DNA from: Gnetum montanum
Taxonomy: Eukaryota; Streptophyta; Gnetopsida; Gnetales; Gnetaceae
Assembly (NCBI GenBank): GCA_015680685.1
Contig: MNCI01008068.1
Span: 154,804 to 218,803, forward strand
DNA length: 64,000 nucleotides
Reading direction: 5' to 3'
Shown: positions 47,930 through 59,769 of the stretch, in pieces
How positions within the stretch are numbered: position 1 is the first letter of the stretch
Layout: each line of letters begins with the position of its first letter
Translations under genes and position numbers: made by a program
The notes under the pieces: model-generated
The model's input: only the letters and a program-made list of their open reading frames with translations
Told to the model about the DNA's origin: nothing
Database searches by the model: none

Positions 47930-50340
47930 CCAATAGATAATCGAAAAGAAGGGTTGAAGAAAATAAGGATACGAACTCAACTGCTAATCATACATATCAA
48001 TGTAACATTTTCCTATATGATCACCCCAAAGGTTAATGCCCAATCTTGTCACATTTACATGAGCATTGGGGAGGAATGCTACATCCAAGGTTCATACAAA
48101 AATACCGTGTTCAATCACGGTGGTAAAAATCCCAATCATGGGGGAGGCCACCCTCAAACTGCTCACACCCTTTGTACCATCTGAACCCAAGCACTTATGA
48201 AGTCCAGCATCCTATTTCCCCAACTAGGTCAATATCCTCTATCTCACCACATCATTATCATTCTCCTAAATACTATCAACCCATGTCCTCTCCCACAAGA
48301 TCACCACCTCATGTTCCTTGCACTTCTCCTCACCCTTAATATTCTCACCCTTCACCTCCTTCTACATCGCCACCGATTGTGCTAGAAGGTTTTGCACCAT
48401 AGCACCAACCCACAAACATTACTTGTGTTGCTATGGTCAATAGTAGTGGAGGTCCTCCACAACATTGAAAGCATCCTTTCTTTAGGCATAACCAAAGAAA
48501 GAGACAACACGCTTCCAAAACCACTACATCCTCCAACCTAGTGCAAGTTCACCGCTGTGATGCATCTACCTCCTCGAACACAATGCCTCCTATTACCTTA
48601 CCAGGGCCACCAATCAATACTCGAACTACCATGCAACCCAATGAATATAACCACATCAGGAGACATACTAATCCTTTCATACCATCTTATGGTCACAGGT
48701 GCCATGGTGGGTCAATTCCTTATTAATTAACCACATCTTATAATTTTCCCCACTATGTCTACTTAAAGCAAGTGTGTGAACCCCAATTTGGGTACATTCC
48801 AACCACCACATCAAAGGACACCAAGTGGTTTGGATATGATCGGACTCCAATGTTCCCAAAATGCTTGGATCCAAACCTTCCATTTATTAATTCTCGCCAT
48901 GATCAAAAGTTACTTATGGGGGATATCCTCCATTCTAGCAAGTAGAATTAATAAATGTTTTTCCTTTTCTTTAATTTTACAATTTTTTATTTTCTAGTTT
49001 TTCATCTTTTAAATTGTTGTTGTTTCATATTTTTATTCATTGTTTTTCCTTTTTATCTTTTTATGGGTAATCTCATCTATAAATAAAACACTCATGTGAC
49101 TCGTTGATTGAGGTGTTTTTCTATGCTATCAAGTCTCAGGTGACTAATTACTTGGACAGCAAGCCCACCACATCCACCCAACCATTCTATTAAAAAGAAG
49201 GTTCTACTCTGGGTACGATGATATTCTTGTCATCATGAAAACTTAAAAGTAATTTTGTGCTCATTATGCCCAAAGCGAAAAATGATGGACTAAGAGGAAA
49301 TGGCTAGGGTGTGACATCAAGGGGACTTGTGGATTCTCTTTGGTGACACCTGTAGGAGTTATCATGTAGCCTGGTTGTACTAAGATCCTTGTAGATCTAA
49401 TGAAAAATGGGAGTAAGAGTAATAAAGGCACTCAATAAAGAAACTCAATGCTATTCTAGGGGTCCCACTGGAAAGACATGCACCCATGCCTAAAGGTTGG
49501 CAACTTCTCTGGTTCACTATTGAAAAGAACAAAGTGCCAAAGCAGCTTGAAAAGAAAAATAAGAAAACAAAGAAAAACGCAAAGAAAGATCAAGAAAAAA
49601 AATGTGTGTGCTGTAAAGAAATTCCAAATCATTCCTCCCTTGGACAAAACGCCAAGTGATCGTACACATTGCTATCATGGTGCTCTTCTTGTTGTCCATC
49701 AATGGATAAAACAATGCAATGTCACTGATCAGAGAAATGGACTTGGTCTTGATTTTGGAGCAATAGGCTAATGACACATTAATCACGTCCTACACTTAGG
49801 ATTCATTGTGCCCTGGGTCAGTTAGCTTATGTCTCAATCTCTACAATCCCTTCTACAATTCACCTCATCTCGTTGTTCATGTATTTGTAACTCATGTCTT
49901 GCATAGCATTGGACTCATACCTCATCATAGTGGTATCTACATGTGTGTGTTTTGTGGAACTGGTGTAGATTACATTTAACCCTTTTAGTACCTACGAACA
50001 TTTTCAAGTGTAGTTATGTAAGGGCATGATAGGTAGGAACCTGCTTTGGGGAGTACCCCCTTGCGTAACTTTTGTAATTTTCACTCTTTACACATCACCA
50101 CATCATCTTACACCCTCCAAGTATTGCATTGCTACAATTATCTTTCCCTTTATCATTATTTTAAATTCCAACATTCCTATGCACCACAACATGTCCTTTT
50201 TCCTCATCCAATTCATGAATTTCATTAACAAATTTCACTTCATTACACTTTCAGTGCCTTAAGTATCTTTGACGTTACCCTAGATCTTTCAATGCAATCC
50301 TTCATTTTTGACCTTGGAAATTCAAACATTCATTAATTTT
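47930..50340 (+). other. Post-gag spacer of element B
   Basis: No pol domain found. The first part is low-complexity Pro/His-coding remnants of the gag tail (collinear with element A). 49450-50340 is spacer that matches F (28560-29300, reversed) and H (11510-11900) in patches. Confidence 0.55.
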
Positions 50341-50705
50341 TCCAAGTACCCTATTTTCAAAAGGACATGATATTGGGTCCCCACTATCGGGTATGTGATA
50401 TTGCGCTATAAATACTATATATATGGACCCCACNNNNNNNNNNNNNNNNNNNNNCCCTGCACATCAACATCATTATTCACTGTTCATGCAAGGGAAGTTG
50501 TTGAAATTGTCTTCCATGAATTATCGAGCTTGCGCACCCACCATTCAAACATCCATAACTTGCTCATTAATGCTCCAATTCTTGTTCTGATTGAACTTGC
50601 TTAAACCTGGAGTGTTTAACTTAGTTGTGGAGGAAGGGTACATTCCAATTTACACGTAATTTTTTTGAAATTCATCATTGCCCGAAGGATATCATAAGGG
50701 TAAGT
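50340..50705 (+). promoter_or_regulatory. Internal promoter-like region of element B, upstream of the 3' ORF
   Basis: GATATT (50369-50374) and ACTATCGGGTATGTGATATT (50383 on) are followed by TATAAATA (50407-50414). The second motif closely matches CGATATCGGGTATGCGATAT in the U3 of this element's 3' LTR (53894 on). A splice-donor-like GTAAGT begins at 50700. The 3' ORF start is about 540 bp after the TATA box. A 21-base N gap (50434-50454) lies within the region. Confidence 0.45.
50434..50454. other. Assembly gap (21 N)
   Basis: Unknown bases about 20 bp downstream of the internal TATA box of element B. Confidence 0.99.
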
Positions 50706-50949
50706 AACCTTAAAATTGTCAGAAATGATTGCCAAATTAATTTTATCTCTTTACCCAGACCATGAAAATTATTTTTTGGAATCACCTAATCAAAATGGGG
50801 TCCAATATCAAAACTTTTAAGGGAAACTTTTATAAAATTTTCTAACTCTAATTCACACTAGACAAGAAATGAATTTATTTAGGAAGTAAGGTATAAATCA
50901 AATTTTGTAAATAGCCTTACTAATAGATAGTTTCATATGATTGAAGATA

Positions 50950-53667
50950 ATGCCTAAAATAGGACAGTAAGGAGGACCCTCTCAGGGTGCATCCAAATGG
51001 TCAAGAAGAGGCAAAGGCCAAGCATCTCTCAAGGAACATACAGAACAGGAGGCATAATCATTCAACATCCATCAGGAACCTCCCAGTACTTTGCAATCAA
51101 GACATGCTGAAGGTGGAGATAGCAAAGCACTTGAACAAGGACAACATCTCACGTTGTCTCCAGAATGTGTTTAGGTGATTCATGAAAGGTCCATGTCAAC
51201 AGTTGTGATTGTAGAACTTAACTTTGGACCGTTCACTAAGTTTGCTCCTAAAGTAGTTAGGGACCAACTTAAAGGGTCTCCACTATGGCCTATTCTTTCT
51301 AAAAGTGGTGATTGGTACCTGGGAGAGATGTACCAATTTTGGCACAACAAAGAAGAAGGCACCATCGTTGATATTGGTGATATTTTTGTAGATTTCTCTA
51401 CCAAAGCCATTTCGGAAGTCCTAAATCTTCCGAATACAGGGCCAAAAGTTGTTCACTTGTCCACTCGTTCCGATGCTGATGTGTGAAAGATTTGGTTGAA
51501 AAGGACGTACGGCAAGGAAGATAAAGCATATGGAGAGCTTACACTTGAAGGGAGAATCTACTTCAAAATTGACACATCACATTTTTCCAACAAAAGGTTT
51601 AAACAGAATTTCCACATATGCAGCTAGAGGAAGTGCCATCTTGATGGGCAAGGTTAATGCCAACCTACCCCATCTATATCTTATAGATATTTTGAGGTTG
51701 TTTGAAGAACGTAAGACGGGGAAGTTTGCATTGCCCTTCCCCTATCTCATCAAAAAGTTGTGCCAACGTGTTGGAATTCTGGGGTACACCAATGACATCC
51801 CTAGAAAGGCCCAAAATGCTTCATTTGCTGAATTACTAAAACCACCAGCCCTAAGGAAAAGTGCTGGTAAGACACTAGAGATTGAGTAAGAATAGACAAT
51901 GGGGCCCACTACACCTCAAACTACAAGGCCTAGCCAACTTCTAGGCACAAGGCCCAGTCAACAACAGGAAGTAAGGCCCAGCACACAAGGTCATCTTACT
52001 ATCGATTATCGATGAGCCATCTCAAGGTCATCACTGAAATGATCAGTTAGGGAAGCCGTGATGAGGCCAATCTCTTCAAGGTCATCGATGATGCCATACA
52101 ACCCACGGTCTCAATTGATCATGCATGGGGCAAGGTATCTATCCAAACATTAGGAGGGGAATCACACTGGTCACAACAAATCTCTGGGAACACTACATCT
52201 TTTCAAGTGCAATTAGAAATTGGTGAAGGCACCATAGTAGTGGTCATGCAGCACCAAGATGCAGTGGGAGCAATAGAAGTGGTCACAAATCACATAAAAG
52301 AATCATTCAATGTCCCTATTGTTGCCATCGGCAGATTTTACAAAAGCATGTGATGCTCAAACTTTGGCCGGTCCCTCGATGACTCCTGCAAAGCATGAGC
52401 ATGTTCTAGATCGGTTGCTACAGACAGGACAAGTGATGACGTCCCTGTTTAACATCCCTCAAGATGTCACAGCAACTCAATCAGACCTCATCTCCACAAA
52501 AGAGAAGTTGGTCATGGCAGAGGTCAGGGTCAAGCATGCAGAGAAGGAGTTAGGAAGACTCCAAGAAAAGCTCGTTACCCTAAAAGCTGCACAATAGAAT
52601 CCATCCCAATTCATCCCTGCCAACCAGCTAGAATCTTTCCAAAAAGAGCAATTGAATAAATTGCTAGAAAAGAATAAAAAAGTGGTTGAGGAAAAAGAGA
52701 AGGCTGATTGGGATGCTTCTAAGGAAAAAGCTCAAACGTATGCACATGCGAAAGCACTCAAGACCTCACAAGAAGAAAATAAATACCTCGCCACCAAAAA
52801 TCTTTGGTTGACCATAGTAGAAAAACAAAAAAAGGTTCTTGAAGAAAATGTTCAGCAATTACAAGAATAATTAATAAGGGTCAACTAGGATATGAATCAC
52901 TTGGCCAAAGAAAACAGAACTCTCTCAATGAAGGAGGTACACACAATCCATCAAAAGATGGCAATTGAAATAAGCGTGCCAAGCAACATGAGAAGCTCAA
53001 AGAGCATTTCAGAGATCAAGTGGAGACGTATAAGCAAGTGATTGAAAAAGAAATCCATATGGCCAAAGCCCACATTAAACACTCAATGCTCAAAACACTG
53101 ATTGGCTGGCCATATTGGATATTTATGCCTTTGCCCACCAAGCTGAACTGAAAAGTTGAGACCTGCAGATACAAGACCTCATGGAGTACATGGAGTTGGC
53201 AAACTTGTGGTATGCCAACTTGGCCATGTTGATAACAGGAAGCCCAAGAATAGAATTGGAAAAGTAGGTAGCAACCACCTATGCAAAGTATGAAACAGAA
53301 TTTGCTGAACACAAGAAGACGCTGCAGAAATTAGAAGTTGCAAATGCTGAATTAGAGGTGGTCAAAACTAGCTACCAAGGATAAAAGGATGTCACAGCGG
53401 ATTTGGCTCAATGGCTCACAGACTACCAAGAGTGCAAGGACAAAGCTAGAGCCTATGAAGAGGAACGACGGCTGTTTTCGGCTTGGTATGTTAAGGCCAA
53501 TCAAATGTTCCTGCAACTATCGTGTCCATGGGAGGTGCCGACTCTATCAAACATTAGAGCATCAACATAGATGACATAGGATCCCTGAACCAAGGAAGAA
53601 AAGCTCCAGGCACTTCTTCAATAAGGGGAAGAGACCCATTGAGGAGCCACCACCGCCAGGAACATGA
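50950..53667 (+). pseudogene. 3' ORF (env position) of element B: Transposase_32-like domain plus coiled coil, broken
   Basis: Start placed at 50950 (MPK), end at TGA 53665-53667 after EEPPPPGT. This is the best preserved N-terminal region: 51175-51486 reads VELNFGPFTKFAPKVVRDQL, SPLWPILSKSGDWYLGEMYQ and FVDFSTKAISEVLNLP. After a stop and a frameshift, 51530-51889 has FALPFPYLIKKLCQRVGILG and YTNDI. A VDFS..AI...L.LP block and an LPFP.LI..LC...G block are typical of the plant 'putative transposon protein' domain found with Athila elements. 52310-53400 is rich in Lys, Glu and Gln with heptad-like leucines (long coiled coil). No signal peptide or membrane span seen. Function unknown. Confidence 0.68.
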
Positions 53668-53840
53668 GTTCCAATAATTTTTTTTTTCTATAAATTCTAT
53701 GTCTGTGTCCCAATTTTGTTTTGTTCAATTCCACACTGTAGCATGAGTAATTCTTAGTTAGTGAATAATCCCATAGCTATCCACTGTTTAATCAATCGAA
53801 CCCATTCTCATTTTGTCTGCCTCGAGGACAAGTTGTTATT

Positions 53841-53854
53841 CAGTCGTGGGGATA
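53841..53854 (+). other. Polypurine tract of element B
   Basis: CAGTCGTGGGGATA directly precedes the 3' LTR start TGATGA at 53855. Confidence 0.75.
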
Positions 53855-54671
53855 TGATGAATCGTGTTTTGCCAGGCCTTAATATCAAATCCTCGATATC
53901 GGGTATGCGATATCACAGCCTAGGTAACAATATCAAATACACGATATCGTGATTCCTGTGTAAGCCTATAAATGCACATTTCGGCACACAGGAACGAGGG
54001 AAGTCAGATAGTGTTAGAGTAAAGTCTTTTTGTTAGTTTTCAATTCATTTCAATTCTTTCCCCAGTGCATGCCTACAGTGTGATGATTGTAATTGTACGG
54101 AACCTTTATTCGAGTGTGACATACTTTGACATGCACATGATCAACAATAAAAATCGAGATTGCTCCATCATTGCAGCATTTACTTAGTTTTAAATTGTTT
54201 AATTGTTATTGTTATTTATTATTTTCTTAGTTAATATTTCTTTGTCGTCATTTACTATTCTTGTTGTTAAATGTGGAATGAGTACGACTTAATCACGAAC
54301 ATTGAAGTGTAACTACTTGTTAACCCAGTAGCGTATTTAGGAGTGCTTAAGTAATGTGCGTTTGGTAATCCCAGAAGTAGTACATGAGGTCCAAGATGCA
54401 TACAGATGATTAAGGACAAATGCTCATCGCACTTAGGCTAGCTTAGACTTCATTCCCTATTGCTTATTAATTTAATCAAAATTATTTTCCATTGTCTCTA
54501 AGAGTAGCCTAGTGTTGGAAATCATATTATACACCTCATTCTGAACTAAACCATACATGATAAGAAAATACTAGTCCATGTGGGAAGACAGTGAACTGTG
54601 GAGTTCGACCGGATCGTACGTGAATGCTCATATTTGTATGGTTGAGTGTAGGGGTACCTTGCCACTCATCA
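53855..54671 (+). repeat. 3' LTR of element B
   Basis: 817 bp, TGATGA to TCATCA. GATATC at 53895-53900, 53909-53914 and 53943-53948; TATAAAT at 53967-53973. It has about 25 bp in the GATATC cluster that the 5' LTR lacks. Confidence 0.93.
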
Positions 54672-54676
54672 AGTAC

Positions 54677-55995
54677 TAAGAATGATTTTATTCTTAACAA
54701 ATTTAATAACACATGGAAAGTAGAATTATCATAGCACTTTTGAATAAGGAAAATGGAAGATATTTTGGAGAGTTCCTACTTTTTCAAAAATTCATATTTT
54801 GTTCATAATGTTGAATTCATCAAGGTTTTTCTATCACTCATCGTCAACATATGGGAATTGCTTCTCCTTAATGTTGTTGTTGTTGTTGTTTTTTTTTTTT
54901 TTTTTTTTTTTAATGGGNGCTATCACACAACATACTTGGAAATGGACATCTTGAATTCTTGGTATTATTCTTGGTAATCACTTGCTTGTTTTCACTTTCT
55001 TACTTTGCATTTGGAAGTGTCTTCACTTGCTTGTTTTCTAATTTATTTGAAAGTTTCGGTATGCAATTAGGTTTCAACAACAAGAGCATAACTATGATCT
55101 TTTTTCAAGAGTTAAATATCATATTCTCAAAGTTATAGCATTCAAGTTACAACTTCAAGTATAAAAGCTTTTAGTGAAAATTGAACAATTAATTTGTTTC
55201 TTGTGATATTAATTTATTTTTGTTTTGAAGGGTGAAAGATATGAAGCTTTCAATTATTGTTGCTATTTATTCATTTGTTCTAATTGAAGCTTTCTTTGTC
55301 TTTAGAGAGAGTTATCTCTTCTTTTTCCAAAAAACCCTTTTAGTAAGAAGTGAAAACATATGAAGGGGCTTCTAAAAGAAGATAAGGCCTTATCCATTTC
55401 CTACGCTAGAGGAGAGGTTTTCCAGGTTTTCCAAAATTGGTTAAATGATAAAAATTAGTAGACTTTCATTCTACCCTCTCTTTATTCATTGAGGGTTGTA
55501 CTTTGAATTTTTTAAATATTATAAATATTAAATTCCAATCGGATTCTTATCTTGCGACTACTAGAAAGTAACAACTCTGCATAAGATTCTAAGGGATACA
55601 ATCTTTGACTTGTTCAATAAAAAACTCTTGCACCTTTGTTGGATAACCCATGTGAATACCTACCCTCGTTCATAAAAATCATTGCACTTACCACGTTAAC
55701 GACCTTCACCTAAAAGTTAGTAATTTAACTGTCCACATGTTCATTTAATCCTTGTTTAGTAAAACAATAACCAAGACTTAAGTCCGGCCTCCTCCGTGAA
55801 AGGGACTCTGCACTTTTTCTGTTTTCCCCATTTTCTTAAAGTGTTGCTGTAATATCTCCCAAAACTAAAACTTTCCTAAAAATTCAACTCTGACCAGCAA
55901 ATAATCCTCTCCAGAATCAGTCACACACCAGTATTTAGACACATTTTTGATCGATATCCCCGACAAGCAAGCAAGCAAATTTTTTTTTCCCTTCA
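54677..55995. other. Region upstream of the DUF538 gene
   Basis: AT-rich. Contains a GTT/T run (about 54873-54911) and one N (54918). No transposon motif recognised. The last 200 bases before the gene would hold its promoter and 5' leader; no clear TATA box is seen (a weak GTATTTAGA at about 55931). Confidence 0.45.
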
Positions 55996-56496
55996 ATGGA
56001 TTCCGCAGGAATTATTGTTGCTTTAGGCCTGTTTTCTCTGTTTTTGCCGAATTCCATTGAAGCCAAAGAAAATCCCGTTCCTGCAATTTTGAAAAAGTAT
56101 GGATTGCCGGCAGGGCTGTTGCCTGACGCAGTGAAGAACTACACACTGGATGATGATGGAAATTTCGAGGTTGAGCTTGAAAAGAACTGCTATGTCCACT
56201 TCAGTTATTTGGTCTACTATGGCAAGAAGATCTCAGGCAAGCTCAGCTATGGTAAAATCAGAGAACTGTCAGGAGTTCAAGCCAAGGAGTTATTTTTCTG
56301 GGTTAGTATTACAGCGATAGAGGTTGATCTTCCTGATTCCAAATATATTTATTTCAAGGTCGGTTTCATCTCTAAGAAGTTGGATATTTCTGATTTTGAG
56401 GAAGTTCCTGAGTGCAAGAAAAAGGTCTCAACTTGGAAATGGCCTTGCCTTGGCAGACGATCTGCACCGGCACTGGTATGTTCGCGAAGTTTCTAA
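55996..56496 (+). CDS. DUF538 family protein, secreted (probable first exon, possibly intronless)
   Basis: 166 codons from ATG 55996, the first ATG after a leader free of upstream starts nearby. Residues 1-23 form a signal peptide (hydrophobic IIVALGLFSLFLP, then small residues SIEA). Residues about 28-141 match the plant DUF538 domain: YGLPAGLLPDAVKNY, NFEVELEKNCYVHFSYLVYY, GKISGKLSYGKIRELSGVQA, LFFWVSITAIEVDLP, IYFKVGFISKKLDISDFEEV and PECKKK. Length is usual for the family. DUF538 proteins are widespread in land plants; some affect trichome or stress traits, but biochemical activity is not established. The last residues (GRRSAPALVCSRSF) are unlike the family. A strong donor CTG/GTATGT at 56473 suggests that exon 1 ends at 56472 (159 codons, phase 0). 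It is the only intact host-type reading frame here and has a higher GC content than its surroundings. Confidence 0.88.
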   Translation: MDSAGIIVALGLFSLFLPNSIEAKENPVPAILKKYGLPAGLLPDAVKNYTLDDDGNFEVELEKNCYVHFSYLVYYGKKISGKLSYGKIRELSGVQAKELFFWVSITAIEVDLPDSKYIYFKVGFISKKLDISDFEEVPECKKKVSTWKWPCLGRRSAPALVCSRSF

Positions 56497-59400
56497 TCTG
56501 CTTTGAGTTTAGATTTATTTTCGTGTTCTTTCTTTGGGTTCAAGTTTCTGGGCTGCTTGTTTCCGAGTTTTTATTGGGGTTTTGGGTGCATATTAGTGAA
56601 TTATTGAAACTGTATACAAGTAGCGGTAGCGTTTTTCGTTTTCGGTGTTTTTTTTGTTTTTTGGCTTGGTTTAATCCACTCTTGACTGAACCAATTTAAC
56701 ACAATAGTTTGAAGAACCTTGAAAAGTTAGCCATTTATTAATCAGGAAAATCTGTATTCTAATGCTTAGCATTTTGAAAATTTACAAAAGAACCAAAATC
56801 TTCGTTTTGCCTATTCAAGTAGAAGACTTTTAGAACTAAAGTGTTATTGTGATTTTAGCGCCATTGCATAATGGGAACTGATAAAATTGAGGCTATCAGA
56901 CATCCCAAAAGAATGAGAGTATAAAAAGGCCCTTTTCTAGTATTCTTAGAGGTATATTATCTGTATTCTGTTTTCGATTCAGTTAGCAAGAGGGATTCTT
57001 TTGCCTCCCTCAACGTAGAGATATTCTGAGCTGAATGTTTTATGATATGTTGAAACTTGTGTAGATTTGTTTTGCATGTTGTGTCATCGTTTAGTACAGA
57101 CTCTGGCTCAATCATTAAAGCCGAATGAATTTTATTTTGAATTTCTCTTTGCAAATCTACGCATTCACTTTTACTAATTTTACCGGTTATAAAATTGGGT
57201 AGTTTCAAGTACATTGATGTGTAGAGACATGAAGTCATATCATCTCCTGCAATCCCACAAAGGTTTTTTATCTTTTTTTTTTTTAAATCAACTTTTTGAA
57301 TACTATGTGATTCTTGCTTTCTTCATGAGAATAACCTGAAACCTTTGTTAAATATTTATAATTGTAGGTTACTTTCTTTGAATTGTAATTTCTGTTTGCT
57401 ATTTAAGGACCCATCTAGTTCCATGTTGGTTACAAAATATGTTTTAGTACAATCACTGCTCCAGTTAACTTTGTTCTGTTAGTTCTTATCCACCTACTCT
57501 TGTTGCATTACTTACTTACCCAGTACAGAAGCATAGAGATATGGCTCAGATTTCTTGCACAGTACAATTTCATATCTAATTTCTAGTTAAGTCCTTAACG
57601 CCAGTAGGCATTCAAGCTTAGTTATCTCTGTCATTTGTCATACGATATAAAACAGTGACATGTTTGAATTCTGTAGTTCTATGATTATTGTATCCAATTC
57701 CTACCATAGTAACTCATTGTCAAATCTAGTGCATACTTTAACAGTCAGCCCATCATTGATGGGATAAAGGCACCCAGATAATGATGATGATTGTATCTAA
57801 TTCCTACTTTTGGGTTCTGGAACACACCTAGATTCGGTGTCCACAGTAAGATCACATTTTTCATGTTAATTTCCTTACTAATAATGCATTCTTTCATTCT
57901 GACAATGATGAGAAATAAAAACATGTGCAAGCAGTACAGTCAATTTTTTTCCTAATTTGTTATAATTATTCATATTTTTAATCTAAATACATCATTAATG
58001 GAAATTTAATTCATCCATTCACTTGGCAATGTCCACATCTCACTAATGACAGCTTCATGGTTGCAGCATGGTACCAACTTATATTCTGAAAGTGCAGAAC
58101 TTGCATTTCCCTCTATTACAGCATAGCATGAAGACATGTTCCATTTAAAGAAAAGCAAGGAATTTAAAAAGCACTGAAAATTATTTAGCAACTAGTAAAG
58201 TGGCATGTCAAAGAATATGATTTTATAAATAAAATGGTATCTTATTGCCTTAGAATTGAAGCTTGTAGATAGCAGACAAGACTAAGGGAACACAACGTGT
58301 AGGATATGTCTACAGAACACCATAGAGGATGAACATTTGTCTTCTTCTTCTTCTTCTTCTTCTTCTTCTGGGCAGGGGGGAAGAGAAGTTTTTCATTGTA
58401 TAAGAATGTAAAATGCTTCTGATTCTGCCCGGTATATCCATTGGGTTTTTTCCAGAAATATTTTTGCAATCCAAGTATGAATACATCAACTCAAACGATA
58501 CTATATCCATATAAGTAGGTTGAAACTGATTAGATTTTAAGAGTGAGAAATTGCCAGTATATTGTATTCATCTGGATCTTTAGATATGGACTTGATGAGG
58601 GGACTAGATGTTAAGATTGAGCTGTAACTCCTCCTATGCCACATCAGTGGTTATCTCAGCACAAAGAGAATTAAATTTTGTACCTTCTCCTTTTAGATGG
58701 TATTCTGTGCCATGAACGACAGGTCTAAGCCAACAATTACAAACTTAAAGTTTCATCTGAGAATTTTCACTGAATTATAGAAACATTCAACAAATCAATC
58801 AGACGGACCCTTGGACATCATATCATTCAATATTTGGGATACTTTCACGCTTTGCATATCACAGTTTATAATCAGGACTTTTCCAACTTTGTAAATTATT
58901 TTAAAGTCCTATGGGAATTTCAAATTAGCTTGTGCATTTCTACATTTCTGGAAAAACAGTGCCTACAATTCTCTTCTGTACAATGAATGTTAGGAACCAG
59001 GTTTTTTTTTTTTAAATGAAATTTCAAGACTGCAGTGATTGTTAATGACGAAAATGGTATATATTGTATAGTTAAAATTAATGCTTCTAGCTTAATTAAA
59101 AATAACAAAATTTTTTAACATGCTTAGGCACAAATTGGGTTTAACCTCACAGTTAATATTACACGAAAGAAAGATAATTGCTAGGCATAAAGAGTTCAAA
59201 CCAGGATAAGATTGTTTATATTTAATTCACTATTTTCTTCTAAACATTTGCCATCACTCTGTTAGCAAGACATTAGATTGTTTTTAACCATTTGCTTTTC
59301 ATTGTGATTACAAATAACAGGTAGATGTTCAGTAATGGAAGCCCCAGCTTTGAAGACGGGAATTGTAATTTCCTATTACTTTCCAGAGTATTAGCTTTAT

Positions 59401-59676
59401 GTTTAAGTATGCAACAAAACATTTCAAGAAGACATTCTTCTGAAGTTTATGCATCAATCATAATGTTATGATATATGGAAATATTACGGGAAAATTTGGT
59501 ATCTTAAAAAGGCTGCAACAAATGGTTCTTTTTTGTCATGGGCTGAACTTTTCTTGTCTTTAAGCTGCTATTAATAAATACAGCAGTCTGATTGCAAAAA
59601 AGAGATATGTTTAAAGATTTGACAAAATCGTTTTATTCATTATTTTAAATAATTTAAAACTAATGTTGCTTGGCAG
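56473..59676 (+). other. Candidate intron of the DUF538 gene (or 3' flank)
   Basis: Starts GTATGT at 56473. One plausible end is TTGCTTGGCAG at 59666-59676 with a CTAAT branch-like motif about 16 bases before it. T-rich throughout, no transposon motif recognised, contains a CTT microsatellite (58341-58369). If the gene is intronless this is simply 3' flanking DNA. Confidence 0.35.
58341..58369 (+). repeat. (CTT)n microsatellite
   Basis: About ten uninterrupted CTT units. Open frames over it on the minus strand (runs of Lys or Arg) are artefacts of the repeat. Confidence 0.95.
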
Positions 59677-59769
59677 AATCCATCAGAATTAGGACCAAAT
59701 TACCCCTACATATTCCCTGTAACTTTTGTTCGTATCTTGGTTTCGTTGTCAATCGCATTTCAATTTTGA
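59677..59769 (+). other. Candidate second exon of the DUF538 gene
   Basis: After the acceptor at 59676, 30 codons and a TGA follow in the correct phase (0): they begin NPSELGPNYPYIF and end hydrophobic. Whether it is real needs transcript data; other acceptors are possible. Confidence 0.25.

Larger units (their letters stand above)
46036..54671 (+). mobile_element. Element B: complete 8.6-kb pol-less Athila-like LTR retrotransposon
   Basis: LTRs 46036-46869 and 53855-54671, target duplications AGTAC at 46031-46035 and 54672-54676, tRNA-Asp primer site, gag from 47003, spacer, internal TATA region, 3' ORF (50950-53667) and polypurine tract. Between gag and spacer there is no protease, RT, RNase H or integrase motif. 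Related to F but with the polymerase part missing, and nearly collinear with A. Such elements must borrow polymerase from relatives. Confidence 0.9.

Noticed and set aside
51180-51410. Minus-strand ORF within the 3' ORF of element B
   Set aside because: Antisense shadow of the conserved domain.
54753-54977. 74-codon ORF with Val and Phe runs
   Set aside because: Created by the GTT/T run and crosses an N.
56324-56699. Two further plus-strand ORFs overlapping the end of the DUF538 frame
   Set aside because: Out of frame with the conserved domain, no family similarity; shadow frames.
58242-58510. Minus-strand ORFs with runs of Lys or Arg
   Set aside because: Produced by the CTT microsatellite.
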